Assembly (NCBI RefSeq): GCF_023369855.1
Contig: NZ_JAMBPP010000001.1
Location: 310,001 to 374,000 of the forward strand
DNA: 64,000 bases
Source: Actinotalea alkalitolerans
Lineage (GTDB): Bacteria > Actinomycetota > Actinomycetes > Actinomycetales > Cellulomonadaceae
Reading direction: 5' to 3'
Part shown: piece by piece, positions 17,455-25,249 of the stretch
How positions within the stretch are numbered: the first letter of the stretch is position 1
Layout of the letters: each line of letters begins with the position of its first letter
Program-made: the position numbers and the translations under genes
Notes under the pieces: generated by a model
Told to the model about the DNA's origin: nothing
The model's database searches: none
What the model saw: only the letters and a program-made list of their open reading frames with translations

Positions 17455-18215
17455 GGCATCACCTCGGCCAGGTACTGGCCCACCGAGTCGTTGGCGACGC
17501 TCAGGTAGCCCTGCACCGCCTGGGCGACGTCGTTGACGAAACCGTCGTTCTCGAGCTGCAGCCGGACCGTCACCGGGGTGCCGTCGGCCACCAGGCGGTC
17601 GGCCGTGCCGTCGGTGAGCTCGTCGGAGCGCACGGTCGCCACGATCCACACGTGCCCGTTGGAGTCGGTCACGGCCACGCCGGTGACCGTGCCCTGGATC
17701 TCCCGCTGGTCGGGAAGGACGATCGTCGCCTCGGCGTCCTCACCCAGCCGCGCGTACTGCTGGGGCGTGAGCTCGTACTCGGCCTCGACGAAGAAGGTCC
17801 CCGACCGCTGCACGGTCGCGACCTGCGTGGACTCGGCGACGAAGCCGCCGGCCGACCCGCCCAGCCCCGTCACGGTGCCGGGGCCGGTGGCCCGCACCAC
17901 GAGGAAGCCGTTCTCGTCGATCGAGGACTCCACGGTGCGTGCGGGCACCGCGTTCTGGGAGATGTCGCGCTGCAGGTTCGCCGAGTCGATCAGGAACATC
18001 GGGTCACCGTCGGCAACCGTGTCGCCGACCTCGACGAGCTGGTCGACGACCATCCCGGCGTAGGCGTTGCCCACGGTGTAGGACTCCGCGGAGATCTGGG
18101 CCGAGGTGCTCTCGACCCGTCCGCGGGACTCGCTCAGGTGGACGGTGGCCAGCGTGGCGGCGGCGACGACCGCCACCAGGCCGGTGAGGAGTCGGAATCG
18201 GTTGCCCCAGGTCAT
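17451..18215 (-). CDS. HlyD/RND-adaptor-like periplasmic fusion protein
   Basis: 254 aa. One N-terminal membrane helix (about residues 8-30) is followed by a biotinyl-lipoyl-like half motif (VGNAYAGMVVDQLVEVGDTVADGDPMF, in two parts) and a C-terminal beta-barrel region (DAEATIVLPDQREIQGTVTGV). The long helical hairpin of classical HlyD proteins is missing or very short. It overlaps the upstream GT2 by 4 nt and the downstream GH81 by 4 nt, so it likely works in passing or tethering the glycan across the envelope. Confidence 0.78.
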   Translation of the reverse strand: MTWGNRFRLLTGLVAVVAAATLATVHLSESRGRVESTSAQISAESYTVGNAYAGMVVDQLVEVGDTVADGDPMFLIDSANLQRDISQNAVPARTVESSIDENGFLVVRATGPGTVTGLGGSAGGFVAESTQVATVQRSGTFFVEAEYELTPQQYARLGEDAEATIVLPDQREIQGTVTGVAVTDSNGHVWIVATVRSDELTDGTADRLVADGTPVTVRLQLENDGFVNDVAQAVQGYLSVANDSVGQYLAEVMP

Positions 18216-19978
18216 GACGTACCTCCGGTCGGGAGAAGCTCAGGGATGTCGTCGCTCTGGTCCTGCAGGTGGCGCGCTGCTGAGCGCTCCCGGTTCGAGC
18301 GACGCGAGGCCGCATGCTCACGGAGGGCCGTGACCATGAAGGCTCCGAGGATCAGGGTGTTGGTGATGTTCCAGGCCAGGGCGAGGGTGATCGCCCCGGC
18401 GTCGAGGTCGCGCCAGGCGCCGACCAGCGACGTCAGCAGCAGGAACACGAAGACGAGGACCTGCGGGAGGATGAAGTTGAACGGCGAGGCCGTCCCGGTG
18501 CGGCTCCCGGTGACGTGCCACCGCTGCTCACGGCGCAGCAGCGCGTTGACCAGGGCCCGGACGTAGATCGGGAAGGACACCGCCGCGAGCATCAGGACCT
18601 CCCAGCGGAAGGACCCGAGCGTGTAGAACGCGACGGCGATCTGCAGCACGTAGAAGCCCGCGTAGTAGAGCACCCAGGTGACCGGCGAGATCTGCAGGTC
18701 GATGGGTGTCAGCCCGAAGTAGATGTTCAGCGGCGGCACCGCGAGCAGCAGCAGCGGGGCGATCCCGGTCAGGTAGTGGGTGGCGGTCACCGAGTACTGG
18801 AGTCGCTGGTCGACCGTCAGGGTGCGCTTCCGTGACAGCGGGTGGTGGGTGAACATGATCTCGAACCCACCGGTCGCCCACCGCTGCTGCTGCTTGGTGT
18901 ACGCCTCGATGGTCTCGGGGGTGTCGCCCACGGCCAGCGTCTTGGGGATGTACACCGACCGCCAGCCCTTCTCGTGGAGCAGCAGCGAGGTCCAGACGTC
19001 CTCCGACTTGGAGTCGGTGTACATCCCCCCGATGTCGGCGATCGCGCTGCGGCGGAAGATCACGTTCGTGCCGACGCTGAAGGCCGCGTTGAAGCGGTTC
19101 CTGCCCGGCTGGATGTAGCGGTAGAAGACCGCCTGCATGTACCCCGCACCGCGGGAGATGAGGTTGTGGGTGTTGCCGTAGGTCTGCGGCGTCTGCACGA
19201 AGGCGACGTCCTGCGAGGCGAAGAACGGCAGGGTCTCGAACAGGAAGTCGGGCTCGGGCACGAAGTCCGCGTCGAGGATGACGAAGTACTCGCCGGTGGC
19301 GATGCTCAGCGCGTGGTTGATGTTCCCGGCCTTGGCGCCGTTGCTGGACAGCCGGCGCAGGTAGCGGGCACCGAGCTCGTCGGCGAGGTCGCGGACCTCG
19401 TCGGAGCGTCCGTCGTCGAGCACCCAGGTCAGGTGCTCGCCCTCCATCGCGACGGCGGCTGCCACGGTGCGGCGGATGGTGCCGAGGTCCTCGCCGTAGG
19501 TCGTGATGAAGACGTCGACGCTCACCGGCAGGTCGTCCAGGTGCACGGGCCAGGTCTCGGGTGGGCCCTGGGGCTCCTGACGCAGACCGGTGGGGTCGTA
19601 GAGCCGGTCCTGCGCGTGGTGGAAGGTGAAGCCGCGGGGGTCGTGCCCGCTCGACAGCACGGTCCACATGGCCAGCAGCGCGTGGACCACGAGGATCGTC
19701 TCGGCCACGATCACCAGGGCGTAGGGCAGCCAGTCGCCGCGGTTGGTGGGGTTGAGCAGGAAGATTCCGTAGACGATGACGCCGGCGCTCGCGAGGAGCA
19801 CCAGCAGCATGAGCGACGGGCTCTGGGCCGCCTCGTTCTCGCTGCGGGGCGCCTCACGCGGACCGTCGCGCCCTGGCCGGACGGGCGGCGTCTGTCCGCT
19901 GGAGCGGGTCGGGACCCCTCTGCGGGGTCGGGCGGTCCTGGATTCGGGCAGGGGGCGTTCATGGGTCGACGTGACCAC
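18212..19978 (-). CDS. Cellulose/curdlan-synthase-like processive glycosyltransferase (GT2)
   Basis: 588 aa. A Pro/Arg-rich cytosolic tail (1-50) leads into two membrane helices, a GT-A catalytic domain, then four to five C-terminal helices. Processive-synthase residues are all present: DDG in WVLDDGRSDE, DAD in VILDADFVPE, the base region SKSEDVWTS and QQQRWATGG. It should polymerise a UDP-sugar while threading the chain through the membrane. GTG is chosen because AGGGAG lies 6 nt upstream. No PilZ domain and no bcs partners are present; coupling to a GH81 beta-1,3-glucanase makes a beta-1,3-glucan more likely than cellulose. Confidence 0.88.
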   Translation of the reverse strand: MVTSTHERPLPESRTARPRRGVPTRSSGQTPPVRPGRDGPREAPRSENEAAQSPSLMLLVLLASAGVIVYGIFLLNPTNRGDWLPYALVIVAETILVVHALLAMWTVLSSGHDPRGFTFHHAQDRLYDPTGLRQEPQGPPETWPVHLDDLPVSVDVFITTYGEDLGTIRRTVAAAVAMEGEHLTWVLDDGRSDEVRDLADELGARYLRRLSSNGAKAGNINHALSIATGEYFVILDADFVPEPDFLFETLPFFASQDVAFVQTPQTYGNTHNLISRGAGYMQAVFYRYIQPGRNRFNAAFSVGTNVIFRRSAIADIGGMYTDSKSEDVWTSLLLHEKGWRSVYIPKTLAVGDTPETIEAYTKQQQRWATGGFEIMFTHHPLSRKRTLTVDQRLQYSVTATHYLTGIAPLLLLAVPPLNIYFGLTPIDLQISPVTWVLYYAGFYVLQIAVAFYTLGSFRWEVLMLAAVSFPIYVRALVNALLRREQRWHVTGSRTGTASPFNFILPQVLVFVFLLLTSLVGAWRDLDAGAITLALAWNITNTLILGAFMVTALREHAASRRSNRERSAARHLQDQSDDIPELLPTGGTS

Positions 19979-20285
19979 GCGGATCTCCCTGTGTGGGGGG
20001 CTCAGGGTGCTCGGACGCGACCACCGGGGGGAGTGGTACGTCGCGAGGATCGACAGCGTCATCGGCGCCGGGAGAACGGGTGACGCACCGGGGGGATCAA
20101 GCGGGGGAAAAGGGTGCGAACCCGTGCAGACACCACGACGCTAACAGCCCTCGGCGCATCTCGCGTGTCCGGTTTGTGAACGTTCGGAGTGTTCGCCCTG
20201 CCCGCGCGGGACCCTCAGGGGTGCGCGCCGGCACCCCTGAGGGTCCCGCGGGACGCGGTCGCGACCGGGTTGCTGCGGTGGTCGA
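19979..20285 (-). promoter_or_regulatory. Upstream region of the GT2-HlyD-GH81 operon
   Basis: About 300 bp without a coding gene. Next to the GT2 start is the AGGGAG ribosome site. Further upstream lie a small GGGTTCGCACCC hairpin, an 8-bp palindrome GAACGTTC at 20178-20185, and the long hairpin described separately. No convincing -35/-10 pair or known riboswitch class could be recognised, though the length of the leader leaves room for one. Confidence 0.35.
20205..20250 (-). terminator. Strong 20-bp hairpin downstream of the F420-type oxidoreductase gene
   Basis: The two arms (20205-20224 and 20231-20250) are perfectly complementary over 20 bp with a 6-nt loop, GC-rich and without a U-tract. 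It lies 36 bp beyond the stop of the LLM-class gene and upstream of the GT2 operon on the same strand. It most likely terminates the upstream transcript; a role as an operator for the glycan operon cannot be excluded. Confidence 0.7.
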
Positions 20286-21209
20286 TCAGGGGAGGTGGGG
20301 GGCCACCTCGGCGGCGATGAGCTCGAGCTGGTCGATGTCCGTCAGGTCGAGCAGCTGGAGGTAGACACGGGTCGTCCCGTGCTCGGCGAGCTCGCCCAGC
20401 CGGTCCACGAGCTGGGCCGGGCTGCCCGCCAGGCCGTCCGCGCGCAGCTGCTCGGGGTCCCGTCCGATCGCCGCAGCCCGACGCTCGACCTCGGCGTCGT
20501 CGCGGCCGCAGCCGATGACCATCGCGACCGAGTAGACGAGGTCGTCGGCAGGGCGCCCGGCCTCCTCGCAGGCCGTCCGGACCCGCGCGAACTGGGCCGG
20601 AACTTCACCCGCTGCCGGGAAGCCGAGGTTGAACTCGGTGGCGTAGCGCGCGGCCAGGGCCGGCGTCCGGCGCGGTCCGTGGCCTCCGACGATCACCGGG
20701 ACACGGGCCTGGGTGGGCTTGGGCAGGGCGGGCGAGTCGGTGATCGTGTAGTGCTCACCCTGGTGGCTGAAGGTCTGGCCGACCGGCGTCTGCCACAGGC
20801 CGGTGATCACCTCGAGCTGTTCGGCGAGCAAGCCGAACCGGCGGTCGGGGAAGGGGATGCCGTACGCCGCGTGCTCGGCGGCGAACCACCCGGCACCCAG
20901 GCCCAGCTCGACCCGGCCGCCGGACATCTGGTCGACCTGGGCGACCTGGATGGCCAGCACCCCGGGCGGGCGGAAGGTCACCGAGGACACCAGCGTGCCG
21001 AGCCGAATCCGGCTGGTCTCGCGGGCGAGCCCGGCGAGGGTGGTCCAGGCGTCGGTCGGGCCCGGCAGGCCGTCGCCGTCACCCATCACCAGGTAGTGGT
21101 CGGAGCGGAAGAAGGCGTCGTAGCCGAGGTCCTCGGTGGCTCGGGCCACCCGGAGGAGGTCGTCGTAGCTCGCGCCCTGCTGGGGTTCGGTGAAGACTCG
21201 AAGATCCAT
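20286..21209 (-). CDS. LLM-class flavin/F420-dependent oxidoreductase
   Basis: 307 aa, a TIM-barrel of the luciferase-like monooxygenase superfamily. Visible family features are FRSDHYL, TLVSSVTFRPPGVLA, the GGRVELGLGAGW loop that binds the cofactor phosphate, and VPVIVGGHGPRRT. This arrangement is the F420-dependent group (TIGR03560-like) rather than the FMN group. Substrate unknown. The ATG follows GGGTGGGG. It is monocistronic, ending before the 20-bp hairpin. Confidence 0.85.
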   Translation of the reverse strand: MDLRVFTEPQQGASYDDLLRVARATEDLGYDAFFRSDHYLVMGDGDGLPGPTDAWTTLAGLARETSRIRLGTLVSSVTFRPPGVLAIQVAQVDQMSGGRVELGLGAGWFAAEHAAYGIPFPDRRFGLLAEQLEVITGLWQTPVGQTFSHQGEHYTITDSPALPKPTQARVPVIVGGHGPRRTPALAARYATEFNLGFPAAGEVPAQFARVRTACEEAGRPADDLVYSVAMVIGCGRDDAEVERRAAAIGRDPEQLRADGLAGSPAQLVDRLGELAEHGTTRVYLQLLDLTDIDQLELIAAEVAPHLP

Positions 21210-21231
21210 GTCCCCACCCTGCCACGAGGAC

Positions 21232-21681
21232 TCAGGGGACGGCGGGCACGCCGAGCTCGTCGAGGAGGGCCAGCACGCGGGTGCGGATCTCGTCACGGAT
21301 GGGCCGCACGGCCTCGATGCCCTGGCCGGCCGGGTCGGCCAGGGCCCAGTCCTCGTAGCGCTTGCCTGGGAAGATCGGGCAGACGTCCCCGCAGCCCATG
21401 GTGATGACCACGTCGGAGTCCTGGACGGCCTGCGTGGTCAGCACCTTGGGGCTCTGGTCGCGCAGGTCGACGCCCAGCTCGAGCATCGCCTGCACGGCGG
21501 TGGGGTTGATCTGGTCGGCGGGCATCGAGCCGGCCGAGCGGACCTCGACCGCACCACCGGACAGGTGGGTCAGGAAGCCCGCGGCCATCTGCGAGCGCCC
21601 CGCGTTGTGCACGCACACGAACAGCACGCTCGGGCGAGGGTCCGGAGACCCGGAGGTGGTGGGGTTCTGCGTGTCGGTCAT
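21232..21681 (-). CDS. arsC: Arsenate reductase, low-molecular-weight phosphatase type
   Basis: 149 aa. The P-loop CVHNAGRS (CX5R) near residue 23 identifies the LMW-PTP-like ArsC class, and the ITMGCGDVCPIFPGKRYEDW region carries the further cysteines used for intramolecular disulfide relay. It reduces arsenate to arsenite with thioredoxin or mycothiol as donor. Its ATG overlaps the acr3 stop by 4 nt, so reductase and exporter are co-translated. The mycoredoxin-type alternative cannot be excluded from sequence alone. Confidence 0.92.
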   Translation of the reverse strand: MTDTQNPTTSGSPDPRPSVLFVCVHNAGRSQMAAGFLTHLSGGAVEVRSAGSMPADQINPTAVQAMLELGVDLRDQSPKVLTTQAVQDSDVVITMGCGDVCPIFPGKRYEDWALADPAGQGIEAVRPIRDEIRTRVLALLDELGVPAVP

Positions 21682-22781
21682 GGTGCACTCCTCAGGGTGG
21701 GGGCGGGGGCGGGCAGGGGCTGCCCGCCGGGGGCGGTCGGGTCATCCGCGTACCAGCGGCGCGCGGCCCACAGGCTCACGTAGACCATCCCGACCAGGAC
21801 GGGGACCTCGATGAGAGGGCCGACGACACCCGCGAGCGCCTGACCCGAGGCCACTCCGAAGGTGCCGATGGCCACGGCGATCGCGAGCTCGAAGTTGTTG
21901 CCCGCGGCCGTGAAGGCCAGCGTGGTCGACCGGGCGTAGCCCAGGTGCAACGCACGGCCCAGGGCCATGCCGCCGACCCACATCGTGACGAAGTAGACGA
22001 GCAGCGGCAGGGCGATCCGGGCCACGTCCCACGGGTTGGCGGCGATCGCGTCGCCCTGGAGGGCGAAGAGCAGGACGATCGTGAACAGCAGGCCGTAGAG
22101 CGCCCAGGGGGAGACGGCGGGAAGGAAGCGCCCCTCGTACCAGGCCCTGCCGCGGATCCGCTCGCCCCACCACCGTGAGGCGAAGCCGGCGAGCAGCGGC
22201 ACCCCGAGGAAGACCAGCACGTTGAGCGCGATCTGCCCCACGCCGACCTCGAGCCCCGCGGTGTCCAGCCCCAACCATCCGGGCAGGACGGTCAGGTAGA
22301 ACCAGCCGAGCCCGGCGAAGGCGACGACTTGGAAGACCGAGTTGATGGCCACCAGCACGGCTGCGGCCTCGCGGTCACCGCAGGCGAGGTCGTTCCAGAT
22401 GATCACCATCGCGATGCAGCGGGCGAGGCCCACGATGATCAGCCCGGTCCGGTACTCGGGGAGGTCGGGCAGGAAGGTCCAGGCCAGGACGAACATCAGG
22501 GCTGGTCCGACCACCCAGTTGAGCAGCAGGGAGGAGACCAGCAGCGTCCGGTCCCCGGCGACCGCGCCGATCTTGTCGTAGCGGACCTTGGCCAGGACGG
22601 GGTACATCATGACCAGCAGCCCCAGGGCGATCGGCAACGAGATGCCACCCACCTCGAGGGCCTCGAGCACGCCGCCCAGCGCGGGGACGAAGCGCCCCAG
22701 TCCCAGCCCGGCGACCATCGCCAGCCCGATCCACAGCGGCAGGGCACGGTCGAGGGCAGAGAGGCGGGGTGGGTTGCTCAC
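21678..22781 (-). CDS. acr3: Arsenite efflux permease, ACR3 family
   Basis: 367 aa with about 10 membrane helices. The conserved cysteine of helix 4 lies in GLARCIAMVIIWNDLACGD, and the helix-9 Glu is in TAAGNNFELAIAVAIGTFG, both diagnostic of ACR3. It exports As(III), produced by the coupled ArsC, using the proton gradient. The start is a GTG with no Shine-Dalgarno sequence: a promoter-like pair ends 6 nt before it, suggesting a leaderless mRNA. No ArsR repressor gene is nearby. Confidence 0.93.
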   Translation of the reverse strand: MSNPPRLSALDRALPLWIGLAMVAGLGLGRFVPALGGVLEALEVGGISLPIALGLLVMMYPVLAKVRYDKIGAVAGDRTLLVSSLLLNWVVGPALMFVLAWTFLPDLPEYRTGLIIVGLARCIAMVIIWNDLACGDREAAAVLVAINSVFQVVAFAGLGWFYLTVLPGWLGLDTAGLEVGVGQIALNVLVFLGVPLLAGFASRWWGERIRGRAWYEGRFLPAVSPWALYGLLFTIVLLFALQGDAIAANPWDVARIALPLLVYFVTMWVGGMALGRALHLGYARSTTLAFTAAGNNFELAIAVAIGTFGVASGQALAGVVGPLIEVPVLVGMVYVSLWAARRWYADDPTAPGGQPLPAPAPTLRSAP

Positions 22782-22787
22782 CCGTAT

Positions 22788-22816
22788 ATATTGATGACTT
22801 TCGATGTACGAGGCAA
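22788..22816 (-). promoter_or_regulatory. Predicted promoter of acr3-arsC
   Basis: On the minus strand TTGCCT (22811-22816) and CAATAT (22788-22793) are separated by exactly 17 bp, each matching the sigma-70-type consensus at four of six positions. The end of the -10 is 6 nt from the acr3 GTG, so transcription would begin at or within the start codon. The A/T-rich TATATA next to it stands out in this GC-rich region. Confidence 0.5.
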
Positions 22817-22847
22817 ACCGGACCCGGTGAACACTGGGTGAACAGGC

Positions 22848-23783
22848 TCAGGCCTGGCAGGTCGGGCACCAGTAGAGGGTGCGCCCGGCCAGGTCAGCCA
22901 CTGCGACGGGGGTGCCGCACACCAGGCAGGGCTGCCCGCCCCGGCCGTAGACCGCGTGCCGCACCGCACGGTCGCCCAGGGCCTCGCGCCGGCCCTCCTC
23001 GTCCAGGTCCGTCCGGGTGATCATGACCCCGGTCCGCACACCGTCCTCGAGCAGCACGACCCAGTCCTCCCAGAGCCGCCGCGCGATCTCGGGCGGGACG
23101 GCCGTCCCCGGCGTGCGAGGTGAGAGCCGCGCCCGGAAGAGCATCTCGGCCCGGTAGATGTTGCCGATCCCGCTGACCACCCCTTGGTCCATCAGCAGCT
23201 GACCCACCGCGGTGCGTCGCGTGGTGAGCCGACGGACGAACTCCTCCCGCGCCTGAGGTCCGTGGTCGACCCGCGGGTCGGGTCCGGCTCTGCCGACCAC
23301 GGTCGCGACCTCCTGCGGGGTGAGCACCTCGCACGCCGTCGGGCCCCGCAGGTCTGCGACGCTGGCCGCGGTCAGCAGCCGGACCCGCACCTGACCCACC
23401 GGCGGCGGCGGGAACTCGGGGCCCGTCGCACCGTCGGGCAGGACCCGTTCGCCCTCGCCCATCCGCACGGCCCGCTGCACGCGCGGCGCCCCCATCGAGG
23501 AGATGGCGGCACCCCCGGGCGTGAGCGGCGAGACCTGCCCGGCGAAGTCCCATGCCCCGTACAGCCCCAGGTGCACCCGCAGGGTCAGCACCTGGTGGGT
23601 CTCGCGCTCGAAGTCGACGAAGAGCTGCTTGCCCACCGCGCTCGCACGGGTCATCAGCGCGCCGTCGAGCAGGGCGGCCCCTGCGGCGAAGCGGCCCTGC
23701 GGAGAGCTCACCGAGACGCGCTCACCGACCATGTCGGCACTCAGCTGCAGGGCGATGCGGTGGACGGTATGACCCTCGGGCAC
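22848..23783 (-). CDS. nei: Fpg/Nei-family DNA glycosylase/AP lyase
   Basis: 311 aa. The start is a GTG giving VPEGHTVHR; after Met removal Pro is the catalytic N-terminal imine-forming residue and Glu the acid, and the PEGHTVHR form is typical of actinobacterial Nei2/endonuclease VIII. A helix-two-turn-helix (QGVVSGIGNIYRAEMLF) and a C-terminal zinc finger with CxxC...CxxC (CLVC and CPTC) complete the enzyme. It removes oxidised bases and nicks abasic sites. The long in-frame extension upstream is not coding by homology. Confidence 0.92.
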   Translation of the reverse strand: MPEGHTVHRIALQLSADMVGERVSVSSPQGRFAAGAALLDGALMTRASAVGKQLFVDFERETHQVLTLRVHLGLYGAWDFAGQVSPLTPGGAAISSMGAPRVQRAVRMGEGERVLPDGATGPEFPPPPVGQVRVRLLTAASVADLRGPTACEVLTPQEVATVVGRAGPDPRVDHGPQAREEFVRRLTTRRTAVGQLLMDQGVVSGIGNIYRAEMLFRARLSPRTPGTAVPPEIARRLWEDWVVLLEDGVRTGVMITRTDLDEEGRREALGDRAVRHAVYGRGGQPCLVCGTPVAVADLAGRTLYWCPTCQA

Positions 23784-23843
23784 GCGCCGAGGGTACGCGA
23801 GGACGACGCGCCGCGATCGGGGACGGCCCGCGGCCCGACCTGA

Positions 23844-23858
23844 GTCCACAGAGTGGAC
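23844..23858 (+). promoter_or_regulatory. Small dyad abutting the metN promoter
   Basis: GTCCAC and GTGGAC flank AGA, giving a 15-bp dyad that ends four bases before the -35 hexamer of the met operon promoter. Its position suits an activator or repressor site. No known sulfur regulator consensus is matched confidently. Confidence 0.3.
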
Positions 23859-23862
23859 ACTC

Positions 23863-23891
23863 TTGACACACCATCTGAGACGACCTAGTTT
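23863..23891 (+). promoter_or_regulatory. Promoter of the met/sulfur operon
   Basis: A perfect -35 TTGACA (23863-23868), a 17-bp spacer and a -10 TAGTTT (23886-23891) precede the riboswitch by about eight bases, so the predicted transcript begins almost exactly with the first aptamer helix. Confidence 0.75.
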
Positions 23892-23898
23892 CCTCACC

Positions 23899-24010
23899 AG
23901 GTCATGAGTGCCAGTGACAAGCCCCGGCTCGCTGGTCGGCAACCCTCCTCGTCGTGGGGTGCTCCGGGTGAGGACCAGACCCGTGCGATCGCCCGGGTAA
24001 GGACGACCAA
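23899..24010 (+). ncRNA. SAM-IV-type riboswitch
   Basis: The core matches the actinobacterial SAM-IV aptamer nearly base for base: GGTCATGAGTGCCAG, then GACAAGCCCCGGC, GCTGG, CGGCAACCCTCC, GTGGGGTGC and CCGGGTGAGGACC. It then adds a small 3' hairpin, ACCCG...CGGGT. These aptamers bind S-adenosylmethionine and switch off sulfur-assimilation genes. It controls the metN-metI-metQ-monooxygenase operon downstream. The 5' GGTC and 3' GACC form the closing helix. The exact 3' boundary and the switching mechanism are not resolved. Confidence 0.85.
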
Positions 24011-24021
24011 GGGGAACCACC

Positions 24022-24057
24022 GTGCGAATGTGCAGCTGTCTCGACCACACCGCGTGA
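24022..24057 (+). CDS. Putative 11-residue Cys-containing leader peptide
   Basis: A GTG-started ORF encodes VRMCSCLDHTA and has a strong ribosome site, AAGGGGAA, 5-6 nt upstream. It lies immediately after the SAM aptamer and 160 nt before metN. Two of its eleven codons are Cys, which fits a leader whose translation reports cysteine supply, as known for some actinobacterial sulfur operons. It may also be where the riboswitch acts, by masking the ribosome site. Too short for homology evidence. Confidence 0.5.
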   Translation: MRMCSCLDHTA

Positions 24058-24217
24058 CCCCTGGCGCCCTGAGCGCCCGTCCCGGATCCCCGCTGCACCC
24101 TCGCTGACCTGCTGCCCCGACGCAGGCGCCCCGCCGGGAGATCCGCTCCGCCCGCACCACCCGACGTCCGCCGTGGCCCGTGCGCCACCGGATCTCGCCC
24201 GCCTCCGGAGCACCCCC

Positions 24218-25249
24218 ATGATCCAGCTGCGCCAGCTCACCAAGACCTACGGCGAGGGCCCGCACCGCACCACGGTGCTCGACCACCTCGACCTGACCGT
24301 CGACGACCGCGAGATCGCCGCGGTCGTCGGCCCCAGCGGTGCCGGCAAGTCGACCCTCGCCGCCTGCGTGACCCTGCTCGAGCCCCCGACGTCGGGCAGC
24401 GTCGTCGTCGGGGGACGCGAGCTCTCGAGCCTCGGCGAGCGCGACCTGCGCGACGCCCGCCGCCAGATCGGGACCGTCTTCCAGTCCGACGGCCTCCTGT
24501 CGCGGCGCACCGCGGCCCAGAACGTCGAGCTGCCCCTGCGCTACCTCGGTGTGACCCCCGCGGACCGCCGGCGCCGCGTCGCCGAGCTCCTCGACCGCGT
24601 CGGCCTGAGCACCAGGGCCGACCACTACCCGCACCAGCTCTCGGGCGGGCAGCGCCAGCGTGTCGGCATCGCCCGCGCCCTGGCCCTGCGACCCCGGGTG
24701 CTGCTGGCCGACGAGGCGACCTCGGGCCTGGACCCCGAGGCGACCGCCTCGGTCGTGCGGCTGCTGCGCGACCTGCGCGACGACCTGGGCCTGTCGATCC
24801 TCTTCATCACCCACGAGATGGAGACGGTGCTCGACCTCGCCGACTCGGCCGCACGCCTCGACCACGGGCGGATCGTCGAGCAGGGCCGGGTGGTCGACCT
24901 CCTGCGCGACCCGTCCTCGAGCCTGGGCCGCGCGCTGCTGCCGCGCCGGGCGCACGCCGCGAGCGCACCCGGCACCACCTGGAGCGTCAGCTACGCGGGC
25001 GCCGACGTCCCACCGGACTGGCTCGCCCGGGTCGGCACGGTCCTGGGGGTCGACCTCGCCCTGCTCGGCGCCTCGATCGGCGCGGTCGACGGGCACACGG
25101 TGGGGCACGCGACCGTCGCCGTCCCCGCCTCGACCGACCCGGACGCGCTGGTCCGGGCGCTCGCCGGGCTCGGGCTGCACGCCCGGCGCACCGATGCGGC
25201 GCACCCGCCCGTCCGACGCGTCGACGCCGTGCTGGAGCCCGTCGCATGA
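24218..25249 (+). CDS. metN: Methionine ABC transporter ATP-binding protein
   Basis: 343 aa. Walker A GPSGAGKST, signature LSGGQRQRVGIARAL, Walker B VLLADEATSGLD and the H-loop THEM are all intact. After the ATPase domain (to about residue 245) comes a C-terminal NIL-like domain (about 260-335), in which MetN binds methionine to trans-inhibit uptake. GGAG lies 7 nt before the ATG. The stop overlaps metI (ATGA). Placement behind a SAM riboswitch supports methionine or related organosulfur import. Confidence 0.92.
   Translation: MIQLRQLTKTYGEGPHRTTVLDHLDLTVDDREIAAVVGPSGAGKSTLAACVTLLEPPTSGSVVVGGRELSSLGERDLRDARRQIGTVFQSDGLLSRRTAAQNVELPLRYLGVTPADRRRRVAELLDRVGLSTRADHYPHQLSGGQRQRVGIARALALRPRVLLADEATSGLDPEATASVVRLLRDLRDDLGLSILFITHEMETVLDLADSAARLDHGRIVEQGRVVDLLRDPSSSLGRALLPRRAHAASAPGTTWSVSYAGADVPPDWLARVGTVLGVDLALLGASIGAVDGHTVGHATVAVPASTDPDALVRALAGLGLHARRTDAAHPPVRRVDAVLEPVA

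Noticed and set aside
19979-20204. Cyclic-di-nucleotide riboswitch upstream of the GT2 synthase
   Set aside because: The minus-strand leader was read for c-di-GMP and ydaO-type conserved cores; neither could be recognised, only a small GGGTTCGCACCC hairpin.
22788-22810. ArsR operator in the acr3 promoter
   Set aside because: The ATCAAT and ATCGA half sites do not form a convincing dyad, and no arsR gene is present.
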